Translations under genes and position numbers: made by a program
NCBI RefSeq assembly: GCF_027257845.1
Contig: NZ_JAPVOT010000001.1
Coordinates: forward strand, 434,001 to 498,000
DNA: 64,000 nt
Direction: 5' to 3'
DNA from: Alteromonas sp. BMJM2
GTDB lineage: Bacteria > Pseudomonadota > Gammaproteobacteria > Enterobacterales > Alteromonadaceae
The notes under the pieces: model-generated
Told to the model about the DNA's origin: nothing
Database searches by the model: none
The model's input: the letters and a program-made list of their open reading frames with translations, nothing else
Shown here: positions 8,519 to 18,954 of the stretch, piece by piece
Numbering within the stretch: position 1 is the first letter of the stretch
Layout of the letters: each line of letters begins with the position of its first letter

Positions 8519-10189
8519 TTAAGACTCTCCAGAGTGAACACCTTTCATAGAGCGGCCAGATGGATCAGCATTATTCTTGAAACTTTCATCCCACTCTAAT
8601 GCTTCTGCGGTGCTACAGGCGATTGACTTACCACCAGGTACACAGCGTGCCGCACTTTCTTGTGGAAAGTAGCCTTCAAAAATAGTGCGGTAGTAATAGC
8701 CTTCCTTTGTATCAGGCGTGTTGTAAGGGAAGCGGAACTCAGCTGTTGCAAGCTGTTTGTCGGTCACTTCGCCGTCAACAAATTCGCGAATAGAGTCAAT
8801 CCATGAGTAGCCTACGCCATCACCAAACTGCTCTTTTTGACGCCACAAGACCTCGGCAGGCAATGTGTCGCCATTATCAAAAGATTTTCGTAATATCCAT
8901 TTTTCCATTTTTCCATCAAGACACATTTTGTCTTGTGGATTTAAACGCATTGCCACATCAATAAAGTTTTTGTCTAAGAAGGGAACACGTGCTTCTACGC
9001 CCCACGCTGACGTTGCCTTATTCGCGCGAGCACAGTCAAACATGTGAAGTCGGTCTAACTTACGTACCGTTTCTTCATGGAATTCTTTTGCGTTTGGCGC
9101 TTTGTGGAAATACAGATAGCCACCAAAAATTTCATCAGCACCTTCACCAGATAACACCATTTTGATACCCATGGCTTTAATCTTACGAGTCATAAGATAC
9201 ATAGGCGTGGCAGCGCGAATGGTCGTGGTGTCGTACGTCTCAAGGTGAAAGATTACGTCACGAATAGCGTCCAAACCTTCCTGAATGGTGAAGTGAATCT
9301 CGTGATGCACAGTGCCAATCATATCAGCAACTTTCTTCGCTGCCTTTAAGTCTGGCGCACCTTCAAGGCCAACAGCAAAACTGTGAAGCCTCGGCCACCA
9401 CGCGTCGGTTTTGTCTTCATCTTCTACGCGTTTCGCAACATATTGTGCGGCAACGGCAGACACTAATGAAGAGTCTAAACCACCTGATAATAGCACCGCA
9501 TAAGGCACATCTGACATCATGTGTGACTTAACTGCTTTTTCAAAGGCAACGCGCAACTCGTCTAAATCTGTACTATTGTCTTTAACGTTTTCATAGTCCA
9601 TCCAGTCGCGCTTGTAATATTTAGTTAGTTTGCCTTCTTTACTCCACATATAGTGGCCTGGAGGAAATTCACTGATGGTTTTACATACACTCGCCAGCGC
9701 CTTCATTTCAGATGATACATAAAAATTGCCGTGCTCGTCGTAACCTGTATACAGCGGGATGATACCAATATGGTCCCGTGCAATTAGGTATGCATCTTGT
9801 TCTTCATCATAAAGAATAAAGGCAAACATACCTTCTAGCTCATCAATGAACTCGATGCCTTTTTGTTGAAATAATGGCAGGATAACTTCGCAATCCGAGC
9901 GAGTTTTAAACGGGTACGGCTCGTCTAAATCTGCGGCTAATTGCTTGTGATTATAAATTTCGCCATTGACTGCAAGAATGTGTTTGCCATTCTGGCTGAT
10001 AAGAGGTTGAGCACCTGTGTCTACATCGACGATAGCTAATCGTTCATGACAAAGAATGGTATTGTCATTATTCCAGATACCCGACCAGTCAGGGCCGCGG
10101 TGGCGCAATAATTTAGATAAGTCGAGGGCTTGGGTTCTGAGTTCAGACACGTCGGTTTTGATATCAAGGATACCGAAAATACCACACAT
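8519..10189 (-). CDS. asnB: Asparagine synthetase B, glutamine-hydrolysing
   Basis: AsnB, 556 residues. It makes asparagine from aspartate, glutamine and ATP. The N-terminal class II glutaminase domain begins MCGIFGIL, with Cys2 as nucleophile, and contains the RHRGPDWSG loop. The C-terminal synthetase domain carries the PP-loop LLSGGLDSSLVSA (about residues 234-246) and LSGEGADEIFGGY. Length and motifs match the E. coli type. It is monocistronic, with the shared terminator downstream and a long leader region upstream. Confidence 0.97.
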   Translation of the reverse strand: MCGIFGILDIKTDVSELRTQALDLSKLLRHRGPDWSGIWNNDNTILCHERLAIVDVDTGAQPLISQNGKHILAVNGEIYNHKQLAADLDEPYPFKTRSDCEVILPLFQQKGIEFIDELEGMFAFILYDEEQDAYLIARDHIGIIPLYTGYDEHGNFYVSSEMKALASVCKTISEFPPGHYMWSKEGKLTKYYKRDWMDYENVKDNSTDLDELRVAFEKAVKSHMMSDVPYAVLLSGGLDSSLVSAVAAQYVAKRVEDEDKTDAWWPRLHSFAVGLEGAPDLKAAKKVADMIGTVHHEIHFTIQEGLDAIRDVIFHLETYDTTTIRAATPMYLMTRKIKAMGIKMVLSGEGADEIFGGYLYFHKAPNAKEFHEETVRKLDRLHMFDCARANKATSAWGVEARVPFLDKNFIDVAMRLNPQDKMCLDGKMEKWILRKSFDNGDTLPAEVLWRQKEQFGDGVGYSWIDSIREFVDGEVTDKQLATAEFRFPYNTPDTKEGYYYRTIFEGYFPQESAARCVPGGKSIACSTAEALEWDESFKNNADPSGRSMKGVHSGES

Positions 10190-10410
10190 AAAACGGGTTC
10201 TCTCTGTTCGCTGGTTTAAAAAATGGGTTATTTCTGTCGGGCACTCGTTGAAGAGCAGCGAAGGATTATTATTTTTGATTTGTCTGATTCGCGTGTCTTG
10301 AATGTGCCAGTCTGACAGGAAATTGCAAGTACATTATGATGATAAAATGGAATTTATTAGGTCTTTTCAGCGAAGTTTCAACGATAAACGCAAAAGTGTC
10401 CTATTTTGCA

Positions 10411-10433
10411 CAAAAAAGCACCTCTTAAGGTGT
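10411..10433 (-). terminator. Minus-strand hairpin with T6 tail
   Basis: Read on the minus strand, CACCT-TAAG-AGGTG is followed by C and six T. It lies between the M28 gene and asnB, both on this strand. It could terminate read-through from the former or act as an attenuator in an asnB leader. Confidence 0.5.
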
Positions 10434-10528
10434 GCGCTGAGTTTTTAACATTTTCTGATAACACAGTGATGAAGGAATGGGTTAAAAAACGGAATCAAGA
10501 ACTGCAGCTAAATAAACGTGGATAACAC

Positions 10529-10552
10529 AGTGCCCCAGAGAATTGGGGCACT
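10529..10552. repeat. Inverted repeat AGTGCCCC/GGGGCACT
   Basis: A perfect 8-bp stem, 9 counting an inner A-T pair, around a short loop. There is no T tract on either strand. It may be an operator or an RNA hairpin between the M28 peptidase gene and asnB. Confidence 0.5.
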
Positions 10553-10600
10553 TAACATTTATTCCGGCTTATCTACATTCATATAGGCTAATGTAATCTA

Positions 10601-10648
10601 GAAAAGCCTCCGTCAAGGTTGTTTCGTCAAAGTGATGAAACTGCGGAG
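10601..10648 (-). terminator. Possible terminator of the M28 peptidase gene
   Basis: On the minus strand, CTCCG pairs with CGGAG and the inner GTTTC with GAAAC, followed by GCTTTTC. It begins nine bases after the stop codon. The stem is imperfect, so confidence is modest. Confidence 0.4.
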
Positions 10649-10656
10649 ATTGCTCT

Positions 10657-12330
10657 TTAGTACTGGCGCTGAAATTCACTGCCCTCATACCACTTTGGCC
10701 ACATGGGGGCATTTGCTACATTCACACCTACATCGAACAACATTTGTGTGTCTTGAACAATACCACCCATATCCCAGCTTTCACGATACTCGTCACACAC
10801 TTGGTGATAGCAGCCGGTAACAATCACATTCATGCGTTTGCGGTACTTTGCTGTTTCTTCATCTGCAGGTTCGTTGCCGCCTTCGGCATATAGCGCCGGT
10901 ACACCTTGTTTAGCAAAGCTGAAATGATCCGAGCGATAGTAATATCCCGCTTCAGGTTTATCTTCTTGGGTTAATACTCGTCCTTGTTTATTTGCAGCCT
11001 TTTTTAGATAGGTTTCAAGCTCTGATTTACCCATGCCTACAACGGCAACATTGTTGGTTTTACCCAATATGTTCATGGCATCCATATTTATGTTTGCCAC
11101 TGTCTTTTCCAGCGGAATAACTGGGTTTGCAGCATAATATTTACTGCCTAGTAAGCCTTGCTCTTCTGCAGTAACCACTAAAAACGAAACTGAGCGCTTA
11201 GGTTTTGGCGTTAGTGATGAATACGCCTTAGCCATCGCTATCATCGCTGCTGTGCCGGTGGCATTGTCGTGGGCGCCGTTGTAAATTTGATCGCCTTCTT
11301 TACTTTCATCTTTGCCAAGATGATCCCAATGGGCGGTGTAAATAATGTGATCATCAGCAAATGCAGAGCCCGGTAATGTGGCTATGACATTATTACTTTC
11401 TGATTTTTTGAACGTGTTTTTAACAGTGACCGACGCGGTAATATCCATTGCCTTGTTGTAAGGACCTGACATTGCCTTTGCTTTTTCAGCATCAAAGTCC
11501 AATCCAGCATCGCTAAATACTTGTTTAGCAGCATCTAGAGTCAGCCAGCCCTCTACAGCAACGCGACTAGCGCCCTTGTCTTCACTAACTAGACCATACT
11601 GCGGGCCGCTCCAGCTGTTGGCAACTACCGACCATCCATAAGATGCGGGAGCCGATTCGTGTACGATTATGGCTCCGGTCGCGCCTTGGCGACTGGCTTC
11701 TTCGTACTTATAGCTCCAACGACCGTAATAGGTCATTGTGGTTCCCTGAAACTTGCCACTCTTGGGGTTCTCAAAACCAGGGTCGTTAATGAGAATAACC
11801 ACCGTTTTCCCTTCAACGTCTAAACCTTCGTAGTCATTCCATTTATATTCTGGTGCGTTAACACCATAGCCTACGAACACTAATTCAGAATCGTTCAGCG
11901 AGACCGAAGCCTGTTCACGCTTTGATGATGCCACCATGTCTTCTTTATAAGCGAAGTTGTTGTCACCGATAGTCATTGTCATATCAGGATTTGCAGTGAT
12001 TTCCATTAGCGCAACTTTCTGCAAATAGCTATCGCCATTTCCAGGTTCAAGACCTGCTTCTTTAAATTGGCTAACAAGGTAGTCAATGGTTTTCTTCTCA
12101 CCTTCTGTCGTGGGTAGGCGACCTTCAAACTCATCAGATGAGAGTATTTTTAACGGCTCTCGGATATCTGCATCGGAAATACTGTTGTATACCGATTCGA
12201 AGTTTGTTGCTTCTTGTGCTGTGGCTAACGTATCAGAGTCGCTAACCTTCGTTTCACTGTCGTTAGAAGGAGTACATGCACTTACGCTTAATAGCGTAGG
12301 AACAAGTAAGGGCAAGAATATTTTTTTCAT
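10657..12330 (-). CDS. M28 family metallopeptidase lipoprotein
   Basis: A 557-residue aminopeptidase-like protein exported as a lipoprotein: MKKIFLPLLVPTLLSVSAC has a lipobox ending at Cys19, followed by a Ser/Thr/Asp-rich linker. A PA-like insert lies in the middle (GATGAIIVHE). The C-terminal M28 zinc peptidase domain shows the expected ligand pattern: HWDHLG, AHDNATGTAAM, TAEEQGLLGS and YYRSDHFSFAKQG. It probably trims peptides at the cell envelope; the exact specificity is unknown. It stands alone and is divergent from the DUF3025 gene. Confidence 0.9.
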   Translation of the reverse strand: MKKIFLPLLVPTLLSVSACTPSNDSETKVSDSDTLATAQEATNFESVYNSISDADIREPLKILSSDEFEGRLPTTEGEKKTIDYLVSQFKEAGLEPGNGDSYLQKVALMEITANPDMTMTIGDNNFAYKEDMVASSKREQASVSLNDSELVFVGYGVNAPEYKWNDYEGLDVEGKTVVILINDPGFENPKSGKFQGTTMTYYGRWSYKYEEASRQGATGAIIVHESAPASYGWSVVANSWSGPQYGLVSEDKGASRVAVEGWLTLDAAKQVFSDAGLDFDAEKAKAMSGPYNKAMDITASVTVKNTFKKSESNNVIATLPGSAFADDHIIYTAHWDHLGKDESKEGDQIYNGAHDNATGTAAMIAMAKAYSSLTPKPKRSVSFLVVTAEEQGLLGSKYYAANPVIPLEKTVANINMDAMNILGKTNNVAVVGMGKSELETYLKKAANKQGRVLTQEDKPEAGYYYRSDHFSFAKQGVPALYAEGGNEPADEETAKYRKRMNVIVTGCYHQVCDEYRESWDMGGIVQDTQMLFDVGVNVANAPMWPKWYEGSEFQRQY

Positions 12331-12412
12331 TATTAGTCTCTATTAACCATCTTAGTTTGCTCTACAATAGACCCCAGTATAGAGAAATCCACAAAACGAA
12401 CCAATAGGTGTT

Positions 12413-13294
12413 ATGCAATCAACAGATATTCCTTTTAGTAAAACGTATTTATCTCAATGTGCCTCGTTAAGTGTTACTCGCCTTTTGACAGAAATGAACG
12501 TGATAGACCTCAATGAGTTTCCTTCGGCGGCGCAGCTAAATGCATTAGCGCAATACTTTCATTCCAATTGGCAGGGGCCTTACTTTGTAGCGCAAAGCGA
12601 GTTTGGGGAGAATGAAACGCGATATTACGAAACTATTATTGGCGAAGATAACCGTGTCCCTACACGGGAGAGCAATTGGCATGACTTGTTCAACGCACTT
12701 ATCTGGATACAGTTTCCTAAAACCAAAGGCCTGCTGAATACGTTGCATGTGAATGATATCAATGAGTTTGGAATTAGCCCTCGTACAGCAAGACGCAATC
12801 GAATTACTCATTTCGATGAATGTGGCGTAGTACTGGCAGTGGAAACCCCTAAAGACAATGACACAGCCGATTTAGAAGCGTTCTTAACGTCACTAGCAGC
12901 GCACAACTGGCATGAAGTGTTTATAAAAAAGCGCAACACGTGGGCAGGGGATGTCACGGCCTTTATTTTTGGCCACGCCAATTTAGAAATGATGCTAAAT
13001 CCTTTTATTGGATTAACAGGCAAGTGGCTGGCGGTTGCAGTTCCTGAGGGTTTTAGTCAGCTGAGTCAGTGGCAGCAACGAAGTGAGCTGGATAATGCCA
13101 TGGTTAAGCGAATAGCCCAATTAAATGACTTTAAGCAAGCACCTATATTAAAACCTATACCTTTACTTGGCGTACCGGGGTGGCATCAGCCGCAGCCTGA
13201 CAGTTTTTACGATAATGAAGAGTATTTTAGGCCGGCTAGAAAGGGGGCTAAACAAACAGTACAGCTGCCGCTATGGAAGCACAGCGAGCGCTGA
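12413..13294 (+). CDS. DUF3025 family protein
   Basis: A 293-residue soluble protein with no signal peptide. The block NWHDLFNALIWIQFPKTKG (about residues 83-101) is characteristic of DUF3025, a proteobacterial family of unknown biochemical function. ATG 12413 is preceded by AGGTG. It is divergent from the M28 peptidase gene and convergent with the YIP1-family gene. No catalytic motif is recognisable. Confidence 0.8.
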   Translation: MQSTDIPFSKTYLSQCASLSVTRLLTEMNVIDLNEFPSAAQLNALAQYFHSNWQGPYFVAQSEFGENETRYYETIIGEDNRVPTRESNWHDLFNALIWIQFPKTKGLLNTLHVNDINEFGISPRTARRNRITHFDECGVVLAVETPKDNDTADLEAFLTSLAAHNWHEVFIKKRNTWAGDVTAFIFGHANLEMMLNPFIGLTGKWLAVAVPEGFSQLSQWQQRSELDNAMVKRIAQLNDFKQAPILKPIPLLGVPGWHQPQPDSFYDNEEYFRPARKGAKQTVQLPLWKHSER

Positions 13295-13354
13295 GGTTCC
13301 ATAGCAATAGCTTACTGGTCGGCATATTCTCGAACAAGTCGATGAGAAAACGAC

Positions 13355-13376
13355 AGGGCCAGTAATTATCGGCCCT
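13355..13376. terminator. Hairpin between convergent genes
   Basis: AGGGCC and GGCCCT form a 6-bp GC-rich stem around a 10-base loop. On the minus strand it is followed by GTCGTTTT. It lies 60 bases after the DUF3025 stop and just upstream of the stop of the convergent gene, so it is a weak candidate. Confidence 0.35.
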
Positions 13377-13386
13377 CATGTGCAGA

Positions 13387-14091
13387 TTAAAATGCAAGGA
13401 TAGCAACAAGCCATATAGAATAAATCACGAGGTATGGAGCGGTGGCTACAATGGCGGCTTTTTGTCTAGAAAACGATGTCCATTGAGCAATACCGACCAT
13501 CGCAAGATAAATTCCCCAAAACAGCTCTAATCTAAGAGCTTGAGCAAAGGCATACCACTGTGAATCCATAGGAATACTCAGTATAAAGCTAAGAGAAGTA
13601 GGAGCGAGTGTCGCTGGAGAAATCTGATGATCGTTTGCGAAAAGCAATAGTGCAACGCCAATCAAACCCGTTACAACGTATGGCATCGCCACCCACCATG
13701 AAAATCCATACCAGTCAGTAAAGCCAAAAACGTGGCTATCGTCTGAACGAGTGGCAAGATTAAGGTATAAAGCATAAATAGCATTAACGATGGTAAGTAC
13801 AAAAAATGCCCCAACCATTTGTGACCACATTAGGCTTGTTCTTGTGAAAAAAGCACGCATTTGATCTTCTTCAGCAGGGCTCATATCGCCTTGGGCGGCA
13901 ATATTTAAATTTGCAAACCATTCAATATCGACAAAATTCACATATAGGTACTGAAGTACTAAGGTAACGCCCATCACCATAAAGAAAGGCATCCAGCTCC
14001 AGTTGTTATTCTCGCCAACGGCTTTGAAGACCCCATTGGGTTTGAAAAATATATCGTTACACGCTTGAAACGGATTTGACACTGTGTGCAT
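13387..14091 (-). CDS. YIP1 family inner membrane protein
   Basis: A 234-residue protein with about five transmembrane helices. The N-terminal pattern NPFQACNDIFFKPNGVFKA followed by WSWMPFFMVM matches bacterial Yip1-domain proteins, whose function is unknown. The acidic loop SPAEEDQMRAFF (about residues 77-88) lies between the first two helices. It is monocistronic, with the region to its right holding its promoter. Confidence 0.75.
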   Translation of the reverse strand: MHTVSNPFQACNDIFFKPNGVFKAVGENNNWSWMPFFMVMGVTLVLQYLYVNFVDIEWFANLNIAAQGDMSPAEEDQMRAFFTRTSLMWSQMVGAFFVLTIVNAIYALYLNLATRSDDSHVFGFTDWYGFSWWVAMPYVVTGLIGVALLLFANDHQISPATLAPTSLSFILSIPMDSQWYAFAQALRLELFWGIYLAMVGIAQWTSFSRQKAAIVATAPYLVIYSIWLVAILAF

Positions 14092-14407
14092 TCTAACTCC
14101 CTGAAAAAGTTTAGTTATTTTTATAGATAAGTAGGTCTAACAATCACTCTAAAAGTTTACAGAAAATCAATTAGATGGGCATAGATTACTGAGTTGATGA
14201 ATTTAAGTACAGGAAAATGGGCACAAATTAGGTGATTATTTGTAAGTAATTATTAGGTATATAAGCACTACGTCGACGTTATTGTTTACCTATACATCGA
14301 TAAACAACAAAAAAGGAAGCACTCGCTTCCTTTTCATTGAGTCGAACATATAAACGTACTGTCAACCTAACTTTTTATCGTATTTTGCATAAGCCTTTTC
14401 ATCACAA
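14092..14407. other. Intergenic region with promoter and terminator
   Basis: About 316 bases. The left part must hold the minus-strand promoter of the YIP1-family gene. The right part contains the terminator of the sulfate operon at 14311-14334. I see no gene in it. Confidence 0.5.
14311..14334. terminator. Terminator of the sulfate activation operon
   Basis: AAAAGGAAGC-ACTC-GCTTCCTTTT is a symmetrical intrinsic terminator. On the minus strand it ends in a run of six T, 75 bases after the stop of the SLC13 permease gene. Confidence 0.85.
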
Positions 14408-16132
14408 TCAAAGATAGGTGATATTCAGCAGGAACAACACAATGGCGCTATAAACTACTGATATGGGTAAACCAATCTTTATAAAATGAGAAAAACGGTA
14501 GTTCGCGGCATTGTAAACTAACAGATTAGTTTGATAGCCGAAGGGGGATATAAAGCTCGCACTTGCTGCAAAGGCAACGGCTAAGGCAAAGGGCATAAGT
14601 GGTGCCCCTATAATCTCAACCAGCCCATAAGCAAATGGAAACATTAACGCTGCCGCCGCATTGTTAGTAACAAACTCGGTGAGTAAAAGCGTGATGAAAT
14701 AAATAGCGATTAACGCAACAAACCAGTCGGTATTTGATAACACCGGCAAGAGCGCTTCTGTAGTCACCGCAATAACACCAGAGGTTTCTAGTGCGGTAGC
14801 CAAACTCAATGCTCCCACTATCACAACAATCAAGTTAAGAGGGAGATTGCGTTTCATTTCACCATTAGACGTTACTTTCATAAACACTAAAACAGCGGCT
14901 AAAAATAAGAGACCAATAGCCAAGTGAATAACATTTGATGCAGCAAGGGCAACGGTAGTTAAAAAGCCGCCCAGAGTTATCCACTCTTGTTTATTGGTTA
15001 GCGGTCGGGCTATCTTCTGCTCTGAAAGTATGAAAAAGTTTTTGCTTAGGTTCTGTCGAGTCGCAAAATCAGCGCCGGTAGCGAGCAGTAAAAAATCACC
15101 AGATTTTAATTTTATTTCCCCAAGCTTTCCTGATAGCTGTTCGCCGTCTCTGCGTATAGCCACAACTGCCGCATCGAATAACGCTCTAAAGCCCAACTCT
15201 TTAATAGTTTGGCCAATAATTTGAGCGCGATTAGATACAACCACTTCGGTGAGGCTTTCCCGTAAAACACCGTCTGTTTCAGCGAACATACTTAACCCTT
15301 TAATATGGCTTAGGTTGTCTAGCTTTTGCACATTTCCGGAAAATATAAGCTTGTCGCTTTCGAGAATAACCAGATCAGGACCAACTGGTGATATCAGGTT
15401 TTTATCTCGAACAATTTCAACTAAGAACAATTCAGGTAAATTTCTAAGGTGGTTTTGCTCAACGGTTTTGCCAATGAGCTCTGAACCCGCTTCTACCTCG
15501 GCCTCGACCATGTATTCAAAGTAGTTGCTGTCTTTGTTACTGATATTCGGCAAAAGCGGCAGTAATACAAACATAAGTAAGCCACAGCTTAATCCTGCCA
15601 CTGTGCCATACAAGGTAAAGTCAAAGAAGTTGAAACCAGGGTGCCCGTGCTCTTGCAAAAAGCTGTCTACTATTAAGTTAGTAGAAGTACCTATAAGGGT
15701 AACCGTTCCACCTAAAATCGCGGCATAAGACAACGGGATGAGTAATCTTGAAGCAGGGTGATGTTGGTTTTGCTTTATCGGACCAATGAGACTGGCCACA
15801 ATAGCCGTGTTATTTAACAGTGCTGATGAAATAAAGGTGAGCGAAAATAATCGCCAGTACGAGCGGGTGAAGTCAGCCGTAACGAGCTTTCTACCCAACC
15901 GTTTAATGAGTGCAGTTTTATCGATGGCACTACTGACCAAAAGTAACAAAACAAGGGTGATTAAGCCCTTGTTTGTTAAATTCGATAGAATGTCGTCTAG
16001 CGATAATTGCTGCGTAACCAGTAAGCCTAACACCGCACCTGAAAATACGGTGGCAGGGCGCTGATTGGTAAAAATCAGCGCTAAAATCGTACTGGCAAAA
16101 ATGGCCAGTACGATGAACTGGGTAACATCCAT
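14408..16132 (-). CDS. SLC13-type permease with TrkA-C domains
   Basis: A 574-residue membrane protein: an N-terminal half of about six helices (ILGGTVTLIGTSTNLIVDS is the first SNT-like motif), two cytoplasmic TrkA-C (RCK-C) domains around residues 200-370, and a C-terminal helical half with LTEFVTNNAAAALMFPFA. This is the SLC13/DASS-like, SAC1-type architecture used for sulfate or other divalent anions. It is the last gene of the cysDCQN cluster, 16 bases after cysN, which supports sulfate uptake as its role. Substrate is inferred from context only. Confidence 0.85.
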   Translation of the reverse strand: MDVTQFIVLAIFASTILALIFTNQRPATVFSGAVLGLLVTQQLSLDDILSNLTNKGLITLVLLLLVSSAIDKTALIKRLGRKLVTADFTRSYWRLFSLTFISSALLNNTAIVASLIGPIKQNQHHPASRLLIPLSYAAILGGTVTLIGTSTNLIVDSFLQEHGHPGFNFFDFTLYGTVAGLSCGLLMFVLLPLLPNISNKDSNYFEYMVEAEVEAGSELIGKTVEQNHLRNLPELFLVEIVRDKNLISPVGPDLVILESDKLIFSGNVQKLDNLSHIKGLSMFAETDGVLRESLTEVVVSNRAQIIGQTIKELGFRALFDAAVVAIRRDGEQLSGKLGEIKLKSGDFLLLATGADFATRQNLSKNFFILSEQKIARPLTNKQEWITLGGFLTTVALAASNVIHLAIGLLFLAAVLVFMKVTSNGEMKRNLPLNLIVVIVGALSLATALETSGVIAVTTEALLPVLSNTDWFVALIAIYFITLLLTEFVTNNAAAALMFPFAYGLVEIIGAPLMPFALAVAFAASASFISPFGYQTNLLVYNAANYRFSHFIKIGLPISVVYSAIVLFLLNITYL

Positions 16133-16148
16133 ATATGTCCAGTCCTGC

Positions 16149-17564
16149 TTATAGCTTGGAAATATCCACAGCGTTCCAATGAGGGAAGTGCTTGCGCACT
16201 AGTTCATTGAATTCTAATTCAAACTCAGAGAAGTTTGGAGAAGTGTGCTGTGCATCACCTGAAATGGCATCAATTACCATACCCGCGCCTACGGTGCCAT
16301 TTGTGAGACGATCAATAACGATAAACGACCCGGTTGGGCGGTTGCGTTTGTAAGGGTCACAGGCAATAGGCTGGGTAAATTTAACGTCAACCACACCAAT
16401 CTCATTGAGGTTAAGGTGCATTGCGTCAGTTTCTTCCAGCGTGTTCACATCAATTTGATTATCGATATGCGCTACAACACCAGGCGTTGACTTGGTTGCA
16501 AACTTAAACAAGTACTGCTTGTTGGGCATTAGCGGTTCTTCTGACATCCACACAAGGTGTGTCTTAAACTGTGTAGACAGTAAAGGCAGATTATCTGACT
16601 TTACAATCATGTCTCCACGAGAGATATCGATTTCGTCTTCAAGGGTTAGCGTAACGGCTTGTGGAACGTAAGCCTTTTCTTGGTCGCCTTCGAAGGTAAC
16701 CACTTGCTTCACTTTTGACGTTTTACCTGAAGGCAATGCGGTAATTTCGTCACCGGGTGCTACCTGGCCTGAAACCACTGTGCCGGCAAATCCGCGGAAG
16801 TCTAGGTTAGGGCGGTTGACATACTGAACCGGGAACCTGAAATCATCGTGATTATCATCTTCACCAATTTCGATATTTTCCAACATTTCCATCAGCGGAA
16901 TACCGTCAAACCACGGTGTGTTTTCACTGATACTCACTACGTTGTCGCCTTCAAGCGCCGATAAGGGTACAAATTGAATATCAGGGATATCAAGCTGTTC
17001 GGCAAACTTAAGGTAATCTGCCTGAATTTGCTCGTAGACTTCTTGTGAGTATTCCATCAAGTCCATTTTGTTAATAGCAACAATAACGTGCTTGATACCT
17101 AATAAAGACACTAGGAAAGAATGGCGTTTAGTTTGTACTTTTACACCACCGCGAGCATCGACAAGAATGATGGCAAGATCACAAGTAGACGCACCGGTAA
17201 CCATGTTGCGGGTATATTGTTCGTGTCCTGGTGTATCTGCGATGATGAACTTACGCTTGTCTGTAGAGAAGTAGCGGTATGCTACGTCGATAGTAATACC
17301 CTGTTCACGTTCAGACTGCAGACCGTCTACTAATAATGCAAGGTCTACTTTTTCGCCTGTAGTCCCAGACTTTTTACTGTCTTTAGTAATCGCTGCTAGT
17401 TGATCTTCATAAATCATTTTTGAGTCGTGAAGAAGGCGACCAATCAGTGTACTTTTACCGTCATCTACGCTTCCGCAAGTTAGGAAACGTAGCATGTCTT
17501 TCTCTTCATGTTGTTCTAGGTAAGACAGGATGTCTTGTCTCAATAATTCGTTTTCGTTGTTCAT
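16149..17564 (-). CDS. cysN: Sulfate adenylyltransferase subunit 1 (GTPase)
   Basis: CysN, 471 residues. It is the GTPase subunit that couples GTP hydrolysis to APS formation by CysD. The EF-Tu-like G domain shows G1 [12 protein letters not shown] (about residues 27-38), [12 protein letters not shown] (G3) and NKMD (G4), followed by two beta-barrel domains. It ends without the fused APS kinase seen in NodQ-type proteins, in keeping with the separate cysC in the same operon. A single base separates it from the upstream cysQ stop. Confidence 0.97.
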   Translation of the reverse strand: MNNENELLRQDILSYLEQHEEKDMLRFLTCGSVDDGKSTLIGRLLHDSKMIYEDQLAAITKDSKKSGTTGEKVDLALLVDGLQSEREQGITIDVAYRYFSTDKRKFIIADTPGHEQYTRNMVTGASTCDLAIILVDARGGVKVQTKRHSFLVSLLGIKHVIVAINKMDLMEYSQEVYEQIQADYLKFAEQLDIPDIQFVPLSALEGDNVVSISENTPWFDGIPLMEMLENIEIGEDDNHDDFRFPVQYVNRPNLDFRGFAGTVVSGQVAPGDEITALPSGKTSKVKQVVTFEGDQEKAYVPQAVTLTLEDEIDISRGDMIVKSDNLPLLSTQFKTHLVWMSEEPLMPNKQYLFKFATKSTPGVVAHIDNQIDVNTLEETDAMHLNLNEIGVVDVKFTQPIACDPYKRNRPTGSFIVIDRLTNGTVGAGMVIDAISGDAQHTSPNFSEFELEFNELVRKHFPHWNAVDISKL

Positions 17565-17565
17565 G

Positions 17566-18357
17566 TTATGCGCTCACAAGGAAAAAGGGGTTTAATACAG
17601 ATTCTTTCTGATTGTAGGTAAGGTCTTCTGCATTGAAATCTAGAGGGTTTGCAGGATCGAGAACGGTCACTTTCGCGCCTGCTGCAATCGCCACGGCATG
17701 TGCTGCTCCTGTATCCCATTCTGAGGTCGGGCCTAAACGTGGATAAAGATGCGCTTCACCCTCAGCCACTAAACAGAGTTTCAATGAGCTACCCATGGCA
17801 ACTAACTCAGTTTCACCAATAAGTTGGTCTAACAGATTCTGAATTTCAGGGCTTTGATGAGAGCGGCTTCCAACGATTTTCCAAACGTCGTTTCCACTGT
17901 GCTTTGTCGCCGAAATAGGTGCAAACTCACCATTTATTTCAGTCCAAGCACCTTCACCTACAATACCTACGTAGCTTTTATTTAATGCAGGTGCGTAAAC
18001 AATACCCATGGTTGGTTTACCATCTTCAATCAGGGCGATGTTTACCGTAAATTCACCATTTTTCTTGATGAACTCTTTTGTGCCGTCAAGAGGGTCAACC
18101 AGCCAATATGACTGCCATTGCTTACGCTCGTCCCAAGAGATATCAGCCGATTCTTCAGAAAGAATAGGTAAGTCTGATTCTGCGGTAAGTGCATCAACAA
18201 TCACGTTATGAGCGGCTAAGTCAGCTTCCGTTAGGGGGCTGGTGTCTTGCTTTTCATAAATGGCAAAATCATTTTCATAAATCGCCATTATTTTATCGCC
18301 TGCCTCTTTGGCAATGCGCAGCACAGTTTGTGCTAAAGAATTAATTGGCAGTGTCAT
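17566..18357 (-). CDS. cysQ: 3'(2'),5'-bisphosphate nucleotidase
   Basis: CysQ, 263 residues, a member of the Mg2+-dependent, Li+-sensitive inositol monophosphatase fold. It removes the 3' phosphate from PAP, the by-product of PAPS reduction, and can control PAPS levels. Metal-binding motifs are [11 protein letters not shown] and [17 protein letters not shown]; a second block is [14 protein letters not shown]. It lies directly between cysC and cysN, abutting cysC with no gap, so sulfate activation and PAP recycling are co-expressed. Confidence 0.95.
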   Translation of the reverse strand: MTLPINSLAQTVLRIAKEAGDKIMAIYENDFAIYEKQDTSPLTEADLAAHNVIVDALTAESDLPILSEESADISWDERKQWQSYWLVDPLDGTKEFIKKNGEFTVNIALIEDGKPTMGIVYAPALNKSYVGIVGEGAWTEINGEFAPISATKHSGNDVWKIVGSRSHQSPEIQNLLDQLIGETELVAMGSSLKLCLVAEGEAHLYPRLGPTSEWDTGAAHAVAIAAGAKVTVLDPANPLDFNAEDLTYNQKESVLNPFFLVSA

Positions 18358-18954
18358 TTACACTAATCCTTTTTCGTGAAGCAAAGTGTATAACCGCTCA
18401 GCGGTTTGCTCTGCAGGTTCATCCTGATACGTTAGGTGTACTTCCGGCGACTCAGGTGCTTCGTAGGTAGAGTCGATGCCGGTGAAATCTTTGATTTCTC
18501 CGCTGCGGGCTTTCTTGTACAAGCCTTTAGGGTCGCGCTGCTCGCAAATCTCAAGGGGAGTATCAACGAACACTTCTACAAATTCTGTACCTTCAAGCAA
18601 ACTGCGGCAGTAGTCACGGTCTGCTTTAAATGGAGAAATGAAAGCTGTCAGCACAATGGTGCCCGAGTCTACAAATAACTTGGCCACTTCACTGATGCGG
18701 CGAATATTTTCAACTCTGTCTTTATCGCTAAAGCCTAAATCGCCACATAATCCATGGCGCACGTTATCGCCATCAAGCAAATAGGTATGCTTTTGCTTTT
18801 CGTGGAGCTTTTTCTCAAGCAAATTAGCCAGGGTAGATTTGCCAGAGCCACTTAGCCCCGTTAACCAAAAAACACGAGGACGCTGATTCAACTTTTCAGA
18901 GCGTGTAACTTTATTCACTTCATGTTTATGCCAAACAACATTGTCGGTGGCCAT
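18358..18954 (-). CDS. cysC: Adenylylsulfate kinase
   Basis: CysC, 198 residues. It phosphorylates APS to PAPS. The P-loop [12 protein letters not shown] (residues about 33-44) is followed by [15 protein letters not shown] (APS binding), and [22 protein letters not shown] is the typical lid/substrate region. Its first base overlaps the last base of the cysD stop, indicating translational coupling. Confidence 0.97.
   Translation of the reverse strand: MATDNVVWHKHEVNKVTRSEKLNQRPRVFWLTGLSGSGKSTLANLLEKKLHEKQKHTYLLDGDNVRHGLCGDLGFSDKDRVENIRRISEVAKLFVDSGTIVLTAFISPFKADRDYCRSLLEGTEFVEVFVDTPLEICEQRDPKGLYKKARSGEIKDFTGIDSTYEAPESPEVHLTYQDEPAEQTAERLYTLLHEKGLV

Larger units (their letters stand above)
10190..10656. 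other. asnB-M28 peptidase intergenic region
   Basis: A 467-base gap with no supportable gene. It must hold the asnB promoter (minus strand). It also holds three hairpins: one beside the M28 stop, one at 10529-10552 (AGTGCCCC/GGGGCACT) and one with a T run at 10411-10433. The spacing leaves room for a long asnB leader. Confidence 0.5.
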
